A stretch of 64,000 nt of DNA, taken from Bacteroidota bacterium (GTDB lineage Bacteria > Bacteroidota > Bacteroidia > B-17B0 > Aurantibacillaceae). The notes beneath the pieces were generated by a model. That model ran no database searches. It was not told the DNA's origin and saw nothing but the letters and a program-made list of their open reading frames with translations. Shown one piece after another: positions 17,722-25,105 of this stretch. A program made the translations under genes and the position numbers. Position 1 is the first letter of the stretch; each line of letters starts with the position of its first letter. The stretch lies in assembly GCA_021156365.1 (NCBI GenBank), contig JAJNDK010000014.1, positions 51,579 through 115,578 of the forward strand, given 5' to 3'.

Positions 17722-18198
17722 ATGAGCACACAACATTCGTATGCCCTGACCGTGAAATGGACAGGCAACACCGGAGAAGGAACAAAAAGTTATACAGGAT
17801 ATGAGCGCAGTCACACGGTTTCCGTCAAAGGGAAGCCCGACCTGCTTTGCTCATCGGATGTACCTTTCAGAGGAGACGCAGCCAGGCACAATCCCGAAGA
17901 TATGTTCCTCGCCTCCTTGTCGGCCTGCCACATGCTTTGGTATTTGCATTTGTGTGCAGATGCAGGAGTGATCTTGGTGGAGTATACCGATGAGGCCACA
18001 GGTGTCTTGTCGTTAAAGCCGGGAGAACCCGGTCGTTTCACCGAAGTAACGTTGCATCCGAAAGCGATCGTAAAAGAGGAGAGTATGGTGGAGAAAGCAT
18101 TGGCCCTGCATCATGAAGCCAATAAAAAATGCTTCATGGCCAATTCGGTGAACTTCGAAGTGAAGCACGAACCGGTTTGTGAAGTAAGTAAGAATTGA
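17722..18198 (+). CDS. OsmC-family peroxiredoxin-like protein
   Basis: 158 residues. OsmC features: a GNPED-like HNPEDMFLASLSACHMLW segment holding the first active cysteine, and KKCFMANSVNFEVKHEP holding the second. OsmC/Ohr proteins reduce organic hydroperoxides with two reactive cysteines in an obligate domain-swapped dimer, in the cytosol. The presence of His after each Cys region and the YEW-like early strand favour the OsmC subfamily over Ohr. Second gene of a small-protein run starting at 17261. Confidence 0.92.
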   Translation: MSTQHSYALTVKWTGNTGEGTKSYTGYERSHTVSVKGKPDLLCSSDVPFRGDAARHNPEDMFLASLSACHMLWYLHLCADAGVILVEYTDEATGVLSLKPGEPGRFTEVTLHPKAIVKEESMVEKALALHHEANKKCFMANSVNFEVKHEPVCEVSKN

Positions 18199-18229
18199 TC
18201 CCTGTAGGAAAAGTAAAACCCAATTATAC

Positions 18230-18655
18230 ATGCGCCAGAAATTCAATCTCATTACACTTGGAGTAAGCGATGTAAAAAAATCAACCGAATTCTTTGAAAA
18301 GCTGGGCTGGAAAAAATCTTCGGCCAGCATGGAAGAAATGGTATTCTTTCCCTTAGGAGGAGTGGTACTTGGTCTTCATCCGCGCCATGAGCTTGCACAG
18401 GATGCAGGAGTGGATGAAAAAGGTTCGGGCTTTCCGGGGATCACCATTTCCTTCAATGCAAAGAGCGAAGCCGAAGTGGATGAAGTACTGAAAGAGGCAG
18501 AAAAAGCCGGCGCTACCATAGTGAAGCCTGCACAAAAAGTATACTGGGGTGGTTACAGCGGTTATTTCAAAGACCGCGATGGCTTTTTTTTCGAAGCTGC
18601 ATTTAATCCGTATTGGGAATTTGATGCAAAGGACAACGTTATACTACCTGATTGA
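18230..18655 (+). CDS. VOC-family (glyoxalase/bleomycin-resistance fold) protein
   Basis: 141 residues with paired beta-alpha-beta-beta-beta modules. The N-terminal module begins FNLITLGVSDVKKSTEFFEKLGW, and the C-terminal one ends GGYSGYFKDRDGFFFEAAFNPYW, which carries the usual metal-ligand Glu. The first metal-ligand position (His/Gln at the end of the first strand) is T in ITLGV, so metal binding is uncertain. Substrate unknown; members include dioxygenases, glyoxalases and drug-binding proteins. It lies 31 bp after osmC and 3 bp before a GNAT gene. Confidence 0.9.
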   Translation: MRQKFNLITLGVSDVKKSTEFFEKLGWKKSSASMEEMVFFPLGGVVLGLHPRHELAQDAGVDEKGSGFPGITISFNAKSEAEVDEVLKEAEKAGATIVKPAQKVYWGGYSGYFKDRDGFFFEAAFNPYWEFDAKDNVILPD

Positions 18656-18658
18656 TCC

Positions 18659-19234
18659 ATGCTTTCACTGAACTTCGATCCCTTCCCGGTATTAACGACC
18701 GAACGTTTGATCCTTCGCCGGGTCGTACGCGAAGATGCTGAAACGCTGTTCAGGTTTCGCACGGATGAACGGGTGCTGAAATATTTATTACGTGACAAAG
18801 CGGAATCGATGGAGGAGATCTATGCCTTTATTGAGAAAGGGGATGAAGAAATACGGCAAGGCAATGCGCTCTGGTGGGGCATGGAGCTGAAGGATCAGCC
18901 CGGCTTCATAGGCAATGTCGGATATCGCATCTCGAAGAAAGAACATTACCGCGCTGAGGCCGGTTATTCCATGTTCCCCGAATATTTCGGGAAAGGATTG
19001 ATGAACGAGGCATTTGTAAAAACGCTGGAATATGCCTTTCAAACGATCGGACTACATTCGCTGGAAGCTGTCATCGATCCGGATAATCTGCCTTCACAAA
19101 AACTCCTGGAGAGAAATAATTTTGTGCGGGAGGCGTATTTCAGGGAAGACTATTATTACAATGGGAAGTTCTATGATTCCGCTGTTTATTCATTGATCAA
19201 TCCTTTCGAAAAAAATGCTGACGCCGATCGATAG
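18659..19234 (+). CDS. GNAT acetyltransferase (RimJ/RimL type)
   Basis: 191 residues. It begins with the RimJ-like LTTERLILRRVVREDAETLFRFR, and has the acetyl-CoA loop region RAEAGYSMFPEYFGKGLMNEA (Q/RxxGxG/A equivalent FGKGLMNEA) and the late strand LEAVIDPDNLPSQKLLERNNF. This is the group that acetylates ribosomal protein N-termini or small molecules; substrate unknown. The next gene overlaps its 3' end by 20 nt, so the two are translated from one message. Confidence 0.93.
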   Translation: MLSLNFDPFPVLTTERLILRRVVREDAETLFRFRTDERVLKYLLRDKAESMEEIYAFIEKGDEEIRQGNALWWGMELKDQPGFIGNVGYRISKKEHYRAEAGYSMFPEYFGKGLMNEAFVKTLEYAFQTIGLHSLEAVIDPDNLPSQKLLERNNFVREAYFREDYYYNGKFYDSAVYSLINPFEKNADADR

Positions 19235-19559
19235 CTGGTTTTTGGATCACCCGGAACCGGTCTGTTCCTGCCTGCAATACATGCGCGAACACATCCTTGC
19301 CAGGAAAGATGTTTCCGAAACCTGGCAATACGGAATGCCTTTTTACCGCTATAAAGGAAAACGATTTTGTTATCTTTGGTTCCACAAAAAATATAAGCAG
19401 CCCTATATCGGCTTTGTAGATGGAAAGCTGCTGGAACACGCGGACCTTCTTGCAGAAGAACGATCGCGGATGAAGATCTTTTTGCTGGATGCAGAGAAAA
19501 CCATCCCGGTAAAAAAAATCAATGTACTTTTGAAGGCAGCTACAGACCTGCATAACTAA
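19215..19559 (+). CDS. DUF1801-domain protein
   Basis: 114 residues, overlapping the GNAT gene by 20 nt in another frame. DUF1801 features: the N-terminal helix with PVCSCLQYMREHI, ETWQYGMPFYRYKGKRFCYLWFHKKYKQPYIGF in the centre, and a late IPVKKINVLLKAA helix. The fold is a YdhG-like cystatin/TATA-binding-like barrel of unknown function, possibly ligand- or iron-binding. No signal peptide. It is followed 8 bp later by the WYL regulator. Confidence 0.83.
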   Translation: MLTPIDSWFLDHPEPVCSCLQYMREHILARKDVSETWQYGMPFYRYKGKRFCYLWFHKKYKQPYIGFVDGKLLEHADLLAEERSRMKIFLLDAEKTIPVKKINVLLKAATDLHN

Positions 19560-19567
19560 TTTCAGCA

Positions 19568-20518
19568 ATGAACCGGATCGACCGTCTTACAGCCATACTG
19601 ATACAACTGCAATCGAGGCGGGTGGTGAAAGCTCAGGACATTGCCGAGCGTTTCGAGATCAGCCTGCGCACTGTTTATCGTGATGTAAGAACACTTGAAG
19701 AAGCCGGTGTCCCGATATTGGGTGAAGCCGGAGTAGGTTATTCCATCATGGATGGGTATCGTTTGCCACCTGTAATGTTCACACTCGAAGAAGCCACCGC
19801 TTTTTTAACGGCCGAAAAGCTGATCGAAAAGCTCACGGATGCCAATACCGAAAACTCCTATAAATCGGCCATGTACAAGGTGAAAGCCGTTCTTCGCTCT
19901 GCAGAAAAAGAATACCTCGAAACAATGGACGATCACATTGCGGTAGTGGAAAACAAATACCTGCCGGAGAATCATCAGAACATCAGTCCTTTGTCCATCA
20001 TCCTGAGAAGCATTTCCGAGAAGCGGATCGCATCCATGGTGTATTTCACCAATCACAGCCAGTCGACTACCAAACGAACGATAGAGCCGGTAGGTGTTTT
20101 TTTTCAGGCAGGTCATTGGTACCTGATCGCATTTTGTTACCTGCGCAATGATTACAGGACTTTCCGTACCGACAGGATCAAAGACCTGCTCATCACCGAC
20201 CAGCCTTTTTCAAAAGAGCATCCTACACTGAAAAATTATCTCAAACAGATCACCAAAGAGAAAGAGCTGCACCAGGTAATTATCCAGGTTGAGAATGATA
20301 TCCTGAGACATTTTGGCGAGCAGAAATACTACAACGGCTTTGTATCCGAACGCAAAACAGGGGATAAAACAGAAATGACCTTTCTTACTTCTTCGCTGGA
20401 GGGATTTGCCCGCTGGTTCCTGCTTTTCGGCGACAATGCAGATATCGTCAGTCCGCTCTCCCTGAAGAAACGCATTCAGGAGATCCTTTCCACTATCGGG
20501 AAAAGAGTAGGGAAGTAG
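19568..20518 (+). CDS. YafY/DeoR-type transcriptional regulator with WYL domain
   Basis: 316 residues. The N-terminal HTH_11 winged helix is DRLTAILIQLQSRRVVKAQDIAERFEISLRTVYRDVRTLEEAG (residues 4-47). The middle WYL domain (about 140-205) has GHWYLIAFCYLRNDYRTFRTDRI. A C-terminal WCX extension follows. WYL domains sense nucleotides or nucleic acid and regulate stress, DNA-repair and defence genes. No defence genes adjoin it; the likely targets are its own neighbours (GNAT, DUF1801 and VOC upstream, DinB downstream). Confidence 0.93.
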   Translation: MNRIDRLTAILIQLQSRRVVKAQDIAERFEISLRTVYRDVRTLEEAGVPILGEAGVGYSIMDGYRLPPVMFTLEEATAFLTAEKLIEKLTDANTENSYKSAMYKVKAVLRSAEKEYLETMDDHIAVVENKYLPENHQNISPLSIILRSISEKRIASMVYFTNHSQSTTKRTIEPVGVFFQAGHWYLIAFCYLRNDYRTFRTDRIKDLLITDQPFSKEHPTLKNYLKQITKEKELHQVIIQVENDILRHFGEQKYYNGFVSERKTGDKTEMTFLTSSLEGFARWFLLFGDNADIVSPLSLKKRIQEILSTIGKRVGK

Positions 20519-20669
20519 TTAATAATACTTCAAACTTTGCACTCTTCGCGGTTAAACCCGCGTTACATTCAGTTTCCAATAATTTTTCATTTTATTTATT
20601 TCCTGCTGACATAGGGTTGTCACTACCCCGGCTTTACTTTGCTGTATTAATCATTTAAAACAACAAACT

Positions 20670-21188
20670 ATGTCAATGATCCCAATGTTTCTGAAAGAGC
20701 TGGAAGCCGAAGCAGCTACCACCCGCAAATTTTTAGCACGTGTTCCCAACGATAAATTCGACTGGAAACCACACCCAAAGAGTATGGATATCCGTAATCT
20801 GGCTACACATATCGCAGAGTTGCCGGACTGGATCAGTATGGTGCTCACCACCGATGAGCTGGATTTTGCCAAAGCGCCTTACAATCCAACGGTACTGAAT
20901 TCGAGCAAGGAATTGCTGGATACATTTGAGAAAAGCCTGGCAAAGGCAAAAGAACAGTTGAATGCAACCAAAGAATCAGAGCTCGATAAAAAATGGACGC
21001 TCCGCAATGGAGATGCGATCTATGGTGTGCATTTTAAATCGGAGAACATCCGCCATGCGCTTTCGCAGATCATTCACCACCGTGCGCAGTTAGGTGTAAA
21101 TTTCCGGTTGCTGGATGTTCCTGTTCCGGCCAGCTACGGGCCAAGTGCGGATGAAAATGTATTTGAATACGAAAGCCCGCTTGCCTGA
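20670..21188 (+). CDS. DinB-family protein
   Basis: 172 residues. DinB/YfiT four-helix bundle: an early WKPHPKSMDIRNLATHIAEL helix with His47, and a C-terminal ENIRHALSQIIHHRAQLGVNFRLLDVPVPASYGPSADE region with the HH pair, completing the usual three-His metal site. Members include thiol transferases (BST, MSH-dependent enzymes). The C-terminal PVP-YGPSADE is common in Bacteroidota copies. Function unknown in this organism. It is separated from the WYL regulator by 151 bp and ended by a terminator. Confidence 0.9.
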   Translation: MSMIPMFLKELEAEAATTRKFLARVPNDKFDWKPHPKSMDIRNLATHIAELPDWISMVLTTDELDFAKAPYNPTVLNSSKELLDTFEKSLAKAKEQLNATKESELDKKWTLRNGDAIYGVHFKSENIRHALSQIIHHRAQLGVNFRLLDVPVPASYGPSADENVFEYESPLA

Positions 21189-21258
21189 TGCTGTTTTGTA
21201 CGATCATACGCATTATGTGGAATGGCGTAACACGCGGGCTATTCTGATTGTCCTTTAA

Positions 21259-21300
21259 ATAAAATGATCCCTCAGGTTTTCCGGAGGGATCATTTTATTT
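21259..21300. terminator. Bidirectional intrinsic terminator
   Basis: AAAATGATCCCTC (21261-21273) pairs with GAGGGATCATTTT (21284-21296), followed by ATTT. It lies between the convergent DinB and Cys-rich lipoprotein genes. Confidence 0.9.
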
Positions 21301-21322
21301 TATAAGAATTATTGTCTGTGTT

Positions 21323-21559
21323 TTATTGTTTCAGCATCCCGCAGCCTTCGCCGCATTTGGCTACACAGTCTTCTTTGGTTTTGCAGCCATGCTCGCAGGT
21401 GCAGGCCAGGGTAGAGTCGTTTTCCGCTCCTGCCAGTGCTTCCATTGCTTCTACGCCTTTTGATGCGCCTACTCCCACATCTTCTGTCTGCGTATTTCCT
21501 TCACAGGCAATAAATAAACCTGTTGCTGCGATAATGAGTATAAAAACTAATTTTTTCAT
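21323..21559 (-). CDS. Small Cys-rich lipoprotein
   Basis: 78 residues. MKKLVFILIIAATGLFIAC is a lipoprotein signal with lipobox cysteine at 19. The linker is Gly/Ala/Glu-rich, and the last 26 residues carry six cysteines (CTCEHGCKTKEDCVAKCGEGC) spaced as if for disulphides or a metal site. No named family is recognised. Placed between terminators on both sides, it is a single-gene unit, probably anchored to the periplasmic face or cell surface. Metal or redox binding is inferred from the cysteine spacing only. Confidence 0.78.
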   Translation of the reverse strand: MKKLVFILIIAATGLFIACEGNTQTEDVGVGASKGVEAMEALAGAENDSTLACTCEHGCKTKEDCVAKCGEGCGMLKQ

Positions 21560-21582
21560 TTATTTATTTTTAAGTGTTTATA

Positions 21583-21616
21583 TAAAAAATGCAACCATCA
21601 CTGATTGCATTTTTAG
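21583..21616 (-). terminator. Intrinsic terminator of sucD
   Basis: AAAAATGCAA (from 21585) pairs with TTGCATTTTT (to 21614). On the minus strand the stem is followed by a T-run, 20-odd bp after the sucD stop. Confidence 0.75.
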
Positions 21617-21638
21617 AATTTAATTTATTGCAGTTTTA

Positions 21639-22523
21639 TTATGCAGTTACTTTGCCCAATACTTTTGCCATCGTTTTACCGATCACAGCAGGTGATTCCA
21701 CTACGTGGATACCGCACTCACGCATGATCGCCATTTTTGCTTCGGCTGTATCGTCTTTTCCGCCAACGATCGCACCTGCGTGCCCCATTGTACGGCCTTT
21801 CGGAGCAGTTTGTCCTGCGATGAAGCCAACAACCGGTTTTTTGTTACCGTTTGCTTTGATCCAGCGTGCGGCTTCTGCTTCGTAATTTCCACCGATCTCA
21901 CCGATCATAACGATCGCTTCTGTTTCCGGGTCGTTCATCAGCAATTCGATCGCATCTTTGGTTGGTGTTCCGATGATCGGATCTCCGCCGATACCGATAG
22001 CAGTAGTGATCCCAAGACCTGCTTTCACGATCTGGTCAGCTGCTTCGTATGTTAAAGTACCTGATTTGGAAACGATACCGATCGTTCCTTTTTTGAAAAC
22101 GAAGCCCGGCATAATGCCCACTTTCGCTTCACCCGCAGTGATCACACCAGGGCAGTTAGGCCCGATCAGGCGGCAATTCTTTGATTTGATGTATTCTTTG
22201 GTAGCGATCATGTCTTTTACCGGGATTCCCTCGGTAATACAAACGATCACTTTAATGCCGGCATCTGCAGCTTCCATGATGGCATCCGCTGCAAAAGGAG
22301 CAGGAACAAAAATAATCGATACATCAGCACCCGCTTTTTGAACGGCTTCAGTCACTGTATTGAAAACAGGGCGATCCAGGTGAGTTGTACCACCTTTGCC
22401 CGGAGTAACACCTCCAACCACATTTGTTCCATACTCGATCATTTGAGTAGCATGGAAAGTTCCTTCACCGCCGGTGAAACCCTGTACAATTACTTTTGAA
22501 TTTTTGTTTACTAATACGCTCAT
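21639..22523 (-). CDS. sucD: Succinate-CoA ligase (ADP-forming) alpha subunit
   Basis: 294 residues, full length. The CoA-binding Rossmann part has [18 protein letters not shown] and GGVTPGKGG (residues 15-45). The ligase domain carries the phosphohistidine H248 in [11 protein letters not shown] and the conserved [20 protein letters not shown] stretch. Reaction: succinyl-CoA + ADP/GDP + Pi to succinate + CoA + ATP/GTP in the cytosolic TCA cycle. The beta subunit gene sucC is not adjacent, as is usual in Bacteroidota. Transcribed divergently from mnmE. Confidence 0.97.
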   Translation of the reverse strand: MSVLVNKNSKVIVQGFTGGEGTFHATQMIEYGTNVVGGVTPGKGGTTHLDRPVFNTVTEAVQKAGADVSIIFVPAPFAADAIMEAADAGIKVIVCITEGIPVKDMIATKEYIKSKNCRLIGPNCPGVITAGEAKVGIMPGFVFKKGTIGIVSKSGTLTYEAADQIVKAGLGITTAIGIGGDPIIGTPTKDAIELLMNDPETEAIVMIGEIGGNYEAEAARWIKANGNKKPVVGFIAGQTAPKGRTMGHAGAIVGGKDDTAEAKMAIMRECGIHVVESPAVIGKTMAKVLGKVTA

Positions 22524-22560
22524 GGTAGTATAGCTGATTTATGTTTTTGGTTCGTTTTTT

Positions 22561-22603
22561 AAACTTGGCTAAATTAAGATTTTATACCTGATATGCCAAG
22601 TTT
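22561..22603. promoter_or_regulatory. Inverted repeat in the sucD/mnmE divergent promoter region
   Basis: AAACTTGGC (22561-22569) and GCCAAGTTT (22595-22603) form a perfect 9-bp inverted repeat with a 25-bp AT-rich spacer. It lies between two divergent starts, so it could be an operator; a terminator is unlikely in this position. Confidence 0.4.
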
Positions 22604-22608
22604 TTAAT

Positions 22609-22616
22609 TAAATTTG
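22609..22616 (+). promoter_or_regulatory. -7 promoter box of mnmE
   Basis: TAAATTTG, an exact TAnnTTTG match. It includes the TTG at 22614 that would otherwise be the longest start, and so favours the GTG at 22632 as the true start. Confidence 0.5.
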
Positions 22617-22631
22617 AAAAGTATTCGATTT

Positions 22632-24032
22632 GTGAATATAACGGCTTTACATACAGATACAATTGTCGCATTAGCTACCCCGCACGGAACCGGAGCCATT
22701 GCTCTCATCCGGGTGTCTGGAAATGAGGCAATTAGTATTGTCGAAAAATCCTTTACCACGAAGGACCTGAAGCGTAAAGCTCTTGCCGATAAGCCCGGCT
22801 ACACCATCCATTTTGGCCTTTTATGTGATGATGAGACCATTGTGGACGAAGTGCTGGTGAGTCTTTTTAAGGCACCGCATTCCTATACGGGGGAAGACAG
22901 CATCGAGATCTCCTGCCACGGCTCCCAGTTCATCCAGCAGCAGGTATTGCAGTTATTGGTAAAGAATGGCGCCCGGATGGCCAACGCCGGTGAATTCACC
23001 ATGCGTGCATTCCTCAACGGGAAATTCGATCTTTCGCAGGCAGAAGCAGTGGCCGACCTGATCGCCAGCAATTCCACCGTATCGCACCAGGTGGCTATGA
23101 GCCAGATGCGGGGCGGTTTTTCGGGCAAGATAAAAGTGCTCCGCGAAAACCTGGTTGATTTTGCCTCCCTGATAGAATTAGAGCTCGATTTCAGCGAGGA
23201 AGATGTGGAGTTTGCCGACCGTACCGAATTAAAGAACCTTGTTATTTCTATCCAGCGGATCATCGAACGCCTCGTTGATTCCTTCGAGGTAGGGAATGTG
23301 ATCAAAAACGGGATCCCCGTTGCCATTGTAGGAAAGCCCAATGCAGGGAAATCCACTTTGCTCAATGCATTGTTGCAGGAAGATAAAGCCATTGTAAGCG
23401 AGATCCCCGGCACTACCCGCGATACGATTGAAGATGAGATCAGCATTGGCGGTGTTCTGTTCCGCTTCATCGATACGGCCGGTATTCGCGATACTTCGGA
23501 TGTGATCGAGCAGATCGGGGTGAACAAAGCATTGCAGGCCATGCAGAAATCGGCGATCGTTATTTATCTCTTCGATGCGCATGCCCTGGGAATAAAAGAT
23601 ATTGAAGTAGAAGTGGAAAAGATCAAAGAACATATCGGTAATTCGCAATTGCTGATCGTATGCAATAAGATCGATACCGAAGACCTGAATGCCCTGCAGA
23701 AAGAATTCGAAAAATTAGACAATATCCTCTATATCTCTGCCAAGGAAGCTATGTACATCGAAGACCTGAAGATGAAGCTGGTAGCGATGTTCGACAGCCG
23801 TACCATCAATGTAACCGAAACAGTGGTAACCAATGTTCGCCATGTGGAAGCACTGCGCAAAGCCAACAGCGCTTTGTACAAGGTGATGGAAGGATTGAAC
23901 AAAGGTATTCAGAGCGATTTCCTGGCGATCGATATCCGTTATGCTTTAGATGCTTTAGGCGAGATCACCGGACAGGTAACTTCAGATGACCTGTTAGGGA
24001 ATATCTTCGGGAAGTTTTGTATAGGCAAATAA
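22632..24032 (+). CDS. mnmE: tRNA modification GTPase MnmE
   Basis: 466 residues from GTG 22632, giving MNITALHTDTIVALATPHGTG, the normal N-terminus; an upstream TTG (22614) lies in the -7 box. The folate-binding N-domain (1-120) is followed by a helical domain interrupted by the G domain: P-loop GKPNAGKST, switch II DTAG and NKID. The C-terminal FGKFCIGK carries the catalytic cysteine. With MnmG it makes 5-carboxymethylaminomethyl-U34 in tRNAs, in the cytosol. mnmG is not nearby. A -7 box for the next gene overlaps its stop codon. Confidence 0.97.
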   Translation: MNITALHTDTIVALATPHGTGAIALIRVSGNEAISIVEKSFTTKDLKRKALADKPGYTIHFGLLCDDETIVDEVLVSLFKAPHSYTGEDSIEISCHGSQFIQQQVLQLLVKNGARMANAGEFTMRAFLNGKFDLSQAEAVADLIASNSTVSHQVAMSQMRGGFSGKIKVLRENLVDFASLIELELDFSEEDVEFADRTELKNLVISIQRIIERLVDSFEVGNVIKNGIPVAIVGKPNAGKSTLLNALLQEDKAIVSEIPGTTRDTIEDEISIGGVLFRFIDTAGIRDTSDVIEQIGVNKALQAMQKSAIVIYLFDAHALGIKDIEVEVEKIKEHIGNSQLLIVCNKIDTEDLNALQKEFEKLDNILYISAKEAMYIEDLKMKLVAMFDSRTINVTETVVTNVRHVEALRKANSALYKVMEGLNKGIQSDFLAIDIRYALDALGEITGQVTSDDLLGNIFGKFCIGK

Positions 24033-24037
24033 ATTTG
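24030..24037 (+). promoter_or_regulatory. -7 promoter box overlapping the mnmE stop
   Basis: TAAATTTG, an exact match. Its first three bases are the mnmE TAA stop codon; the DUF3592 start is 14 bp downstream. Confidence 0.35.
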
Positions 24038-24050
24038 TCTTGTTAATAAA

Positions 24051-24524
24051 ATGCCCGGCAGCAAAGCAAGAAAAATACGAAAAAGAGAACGCGCAGCCGC
24101 GAATGCCAATGAGAAAAGGAAAAGTATACGGTTTCATATGATCTTGGGCGCCCTTTTCCTGCTTGTTATTGGAGCTGTTCTTATCAAACATTTCTATACG
24201 TATTCAAAAGTAAATGCAGAAGCTGTCGGAACGATCATTCGTTTTTCGGAAGGTTCCCGTAATTCGGCAGACTGCCCGGTTATTGAGTTTTATCCCTTGC
24301 GCCAAACGATTCCCATCTCTTTTACCGGCTACGGAAGCAGCTTTGTAAGTTACAGCATCGGCGAAAAAGTGCAGGTACTGTATGATGAGAAGAACCCTGC
24401 ACATGCATTGATCAAAAATAATTTCGAGCTGTACTGGTCTCCCGGCCTCCTGATCTTTGTGTTTATTCTCATTGGCGGATTGATGAGAGCCGAACGAAAA
24501 AGATTGATGAAAGAGGAAATTTAA
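24051..24524 (+). CDS. DUF3592-domain membrane protein
   Basis: 157 residues: a very basic N-terminus (KARKIRKRERAAANANEKRK), TM helix 1 (~31-47), an extracytoplasmic beta domain and TM helix 2 (~129-146). The beta domain reads AVGTIIRF... CPVIEFYP...ISFTGYGSSF...YSIGEKVQVLYDEKNPAHALI, the DUF3592 pattern, whose hallmark is G-(K/E)-V-V-Y-(D/N)P. Function of the family is unknown. It begins 18 bp after mnmE and may share its transcript in part. Confidence 0.82.
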   Translation: MPGSKARKIRKRERAAANANEKRKSIRFHMILGALFLLVIGAVLIKHFYTYSKVNAEAVGTIIRFSEGSRNSADCPVIEFYPLRQTIPISFTGYGSSFVSYSIGEKVQVLYDEKNPAHALIKNNFELYWSPGLLIFVFILIGGLMRAERKRLMKEEI

Positions 24525-24548
24525 TTAAGCCGGCATTCAAGCAACCTT

Positions 24549-24599
24549 CATCCGCGTTAATTAATTATTATCTGCGCTATCTGCGGAATCTGTGTCTTG
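24549..24599. repeat. Dispersed repeat (CACAGATTCCGCAGAT family)
   Basis: The minus strand reads CACAGATTCCGCAGATAGCG, followed by TTAACGCGGAT. It shares CACAGATTCCGCAGAT exactly with 16911-16926. Confidence 0.65.
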
Positions 24600-24623
24600 C
24601 CAGCTAAATTGTAGTATATCGAT

Positions 24624-25085
24624 TCATCGCAATTCCTCAAACAGATCTTTTACTTCATTCCAGAAAATATCCAGCGCGATGATCCGTGGCTTGAGAAAGG
24701 AGATGATCGCCGGCCAGTCGGATTGATTGTAAATGCTTACACCGGGAAGCTCCGTATAGACCCTGGAAATTGTTTTTCCGGATTCATCCAATGTATCAGG
24801 CTCCCAACTCCACTTTTCTTCCAGCGCATTAAAAAGAAGCAGGCGACAGCTTTCTAATTTTTCGTAATACAGGCCGCGCAATAGTTCATCGGAATGGGTG
24901 AGCTCGATCGCAACAGATGCTTTTTTTGGGCCTGCTTCCATCCGGAAATACACATCTTTATAGCCGGTGTGATAATTTACCCAGTTGATCTTTTGGCCTT
25001 CGCTGTTTGGGAAAAGAGAAAGATAACGTCCGAAGGCGGTCCAGAAGCCTTGTTTTAACTGTGCTGTTTCTGCGCGTGAGTACAT
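24624..25085 (-). CDS. DUF4268-domain protein
   Basis: 153 residues. Features of DUF4268: the FW..F..Y initial helix (QGFWTAFGRYLSLFP), INWVNYHTGYKDVYFRMEAGPKKASVAIELTH in the middle, and a Trp-rich EEKWSWEP strand. DUF4268 often forms the C-terminal part of restriction-like or phage-defence proteins, but in Bacteroidota it is also found alone as here. No nuclease motif is evident in this short form. It follows the large unknown gene by 20 bp in the same direction, so they probably form an operon. Confidence 0.82.
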   Translation of the reverse strand: MYSRAETAQLKQGFWTAFGRYLSLFPNSEGQKINWVNYHTGYKDVYFRMEAGPKKASVAIELTHSDELLRGLYYEKLESCRLLLFNALEEKWSWEPDTLDESGKTISRVYTELPGVSIYNQSDWPAIISFLKPRIIALDIFWNEVKDLFEELR

Positions 25086-25105
25086 TCCGGTGAAAGATCT
25101 TAATG

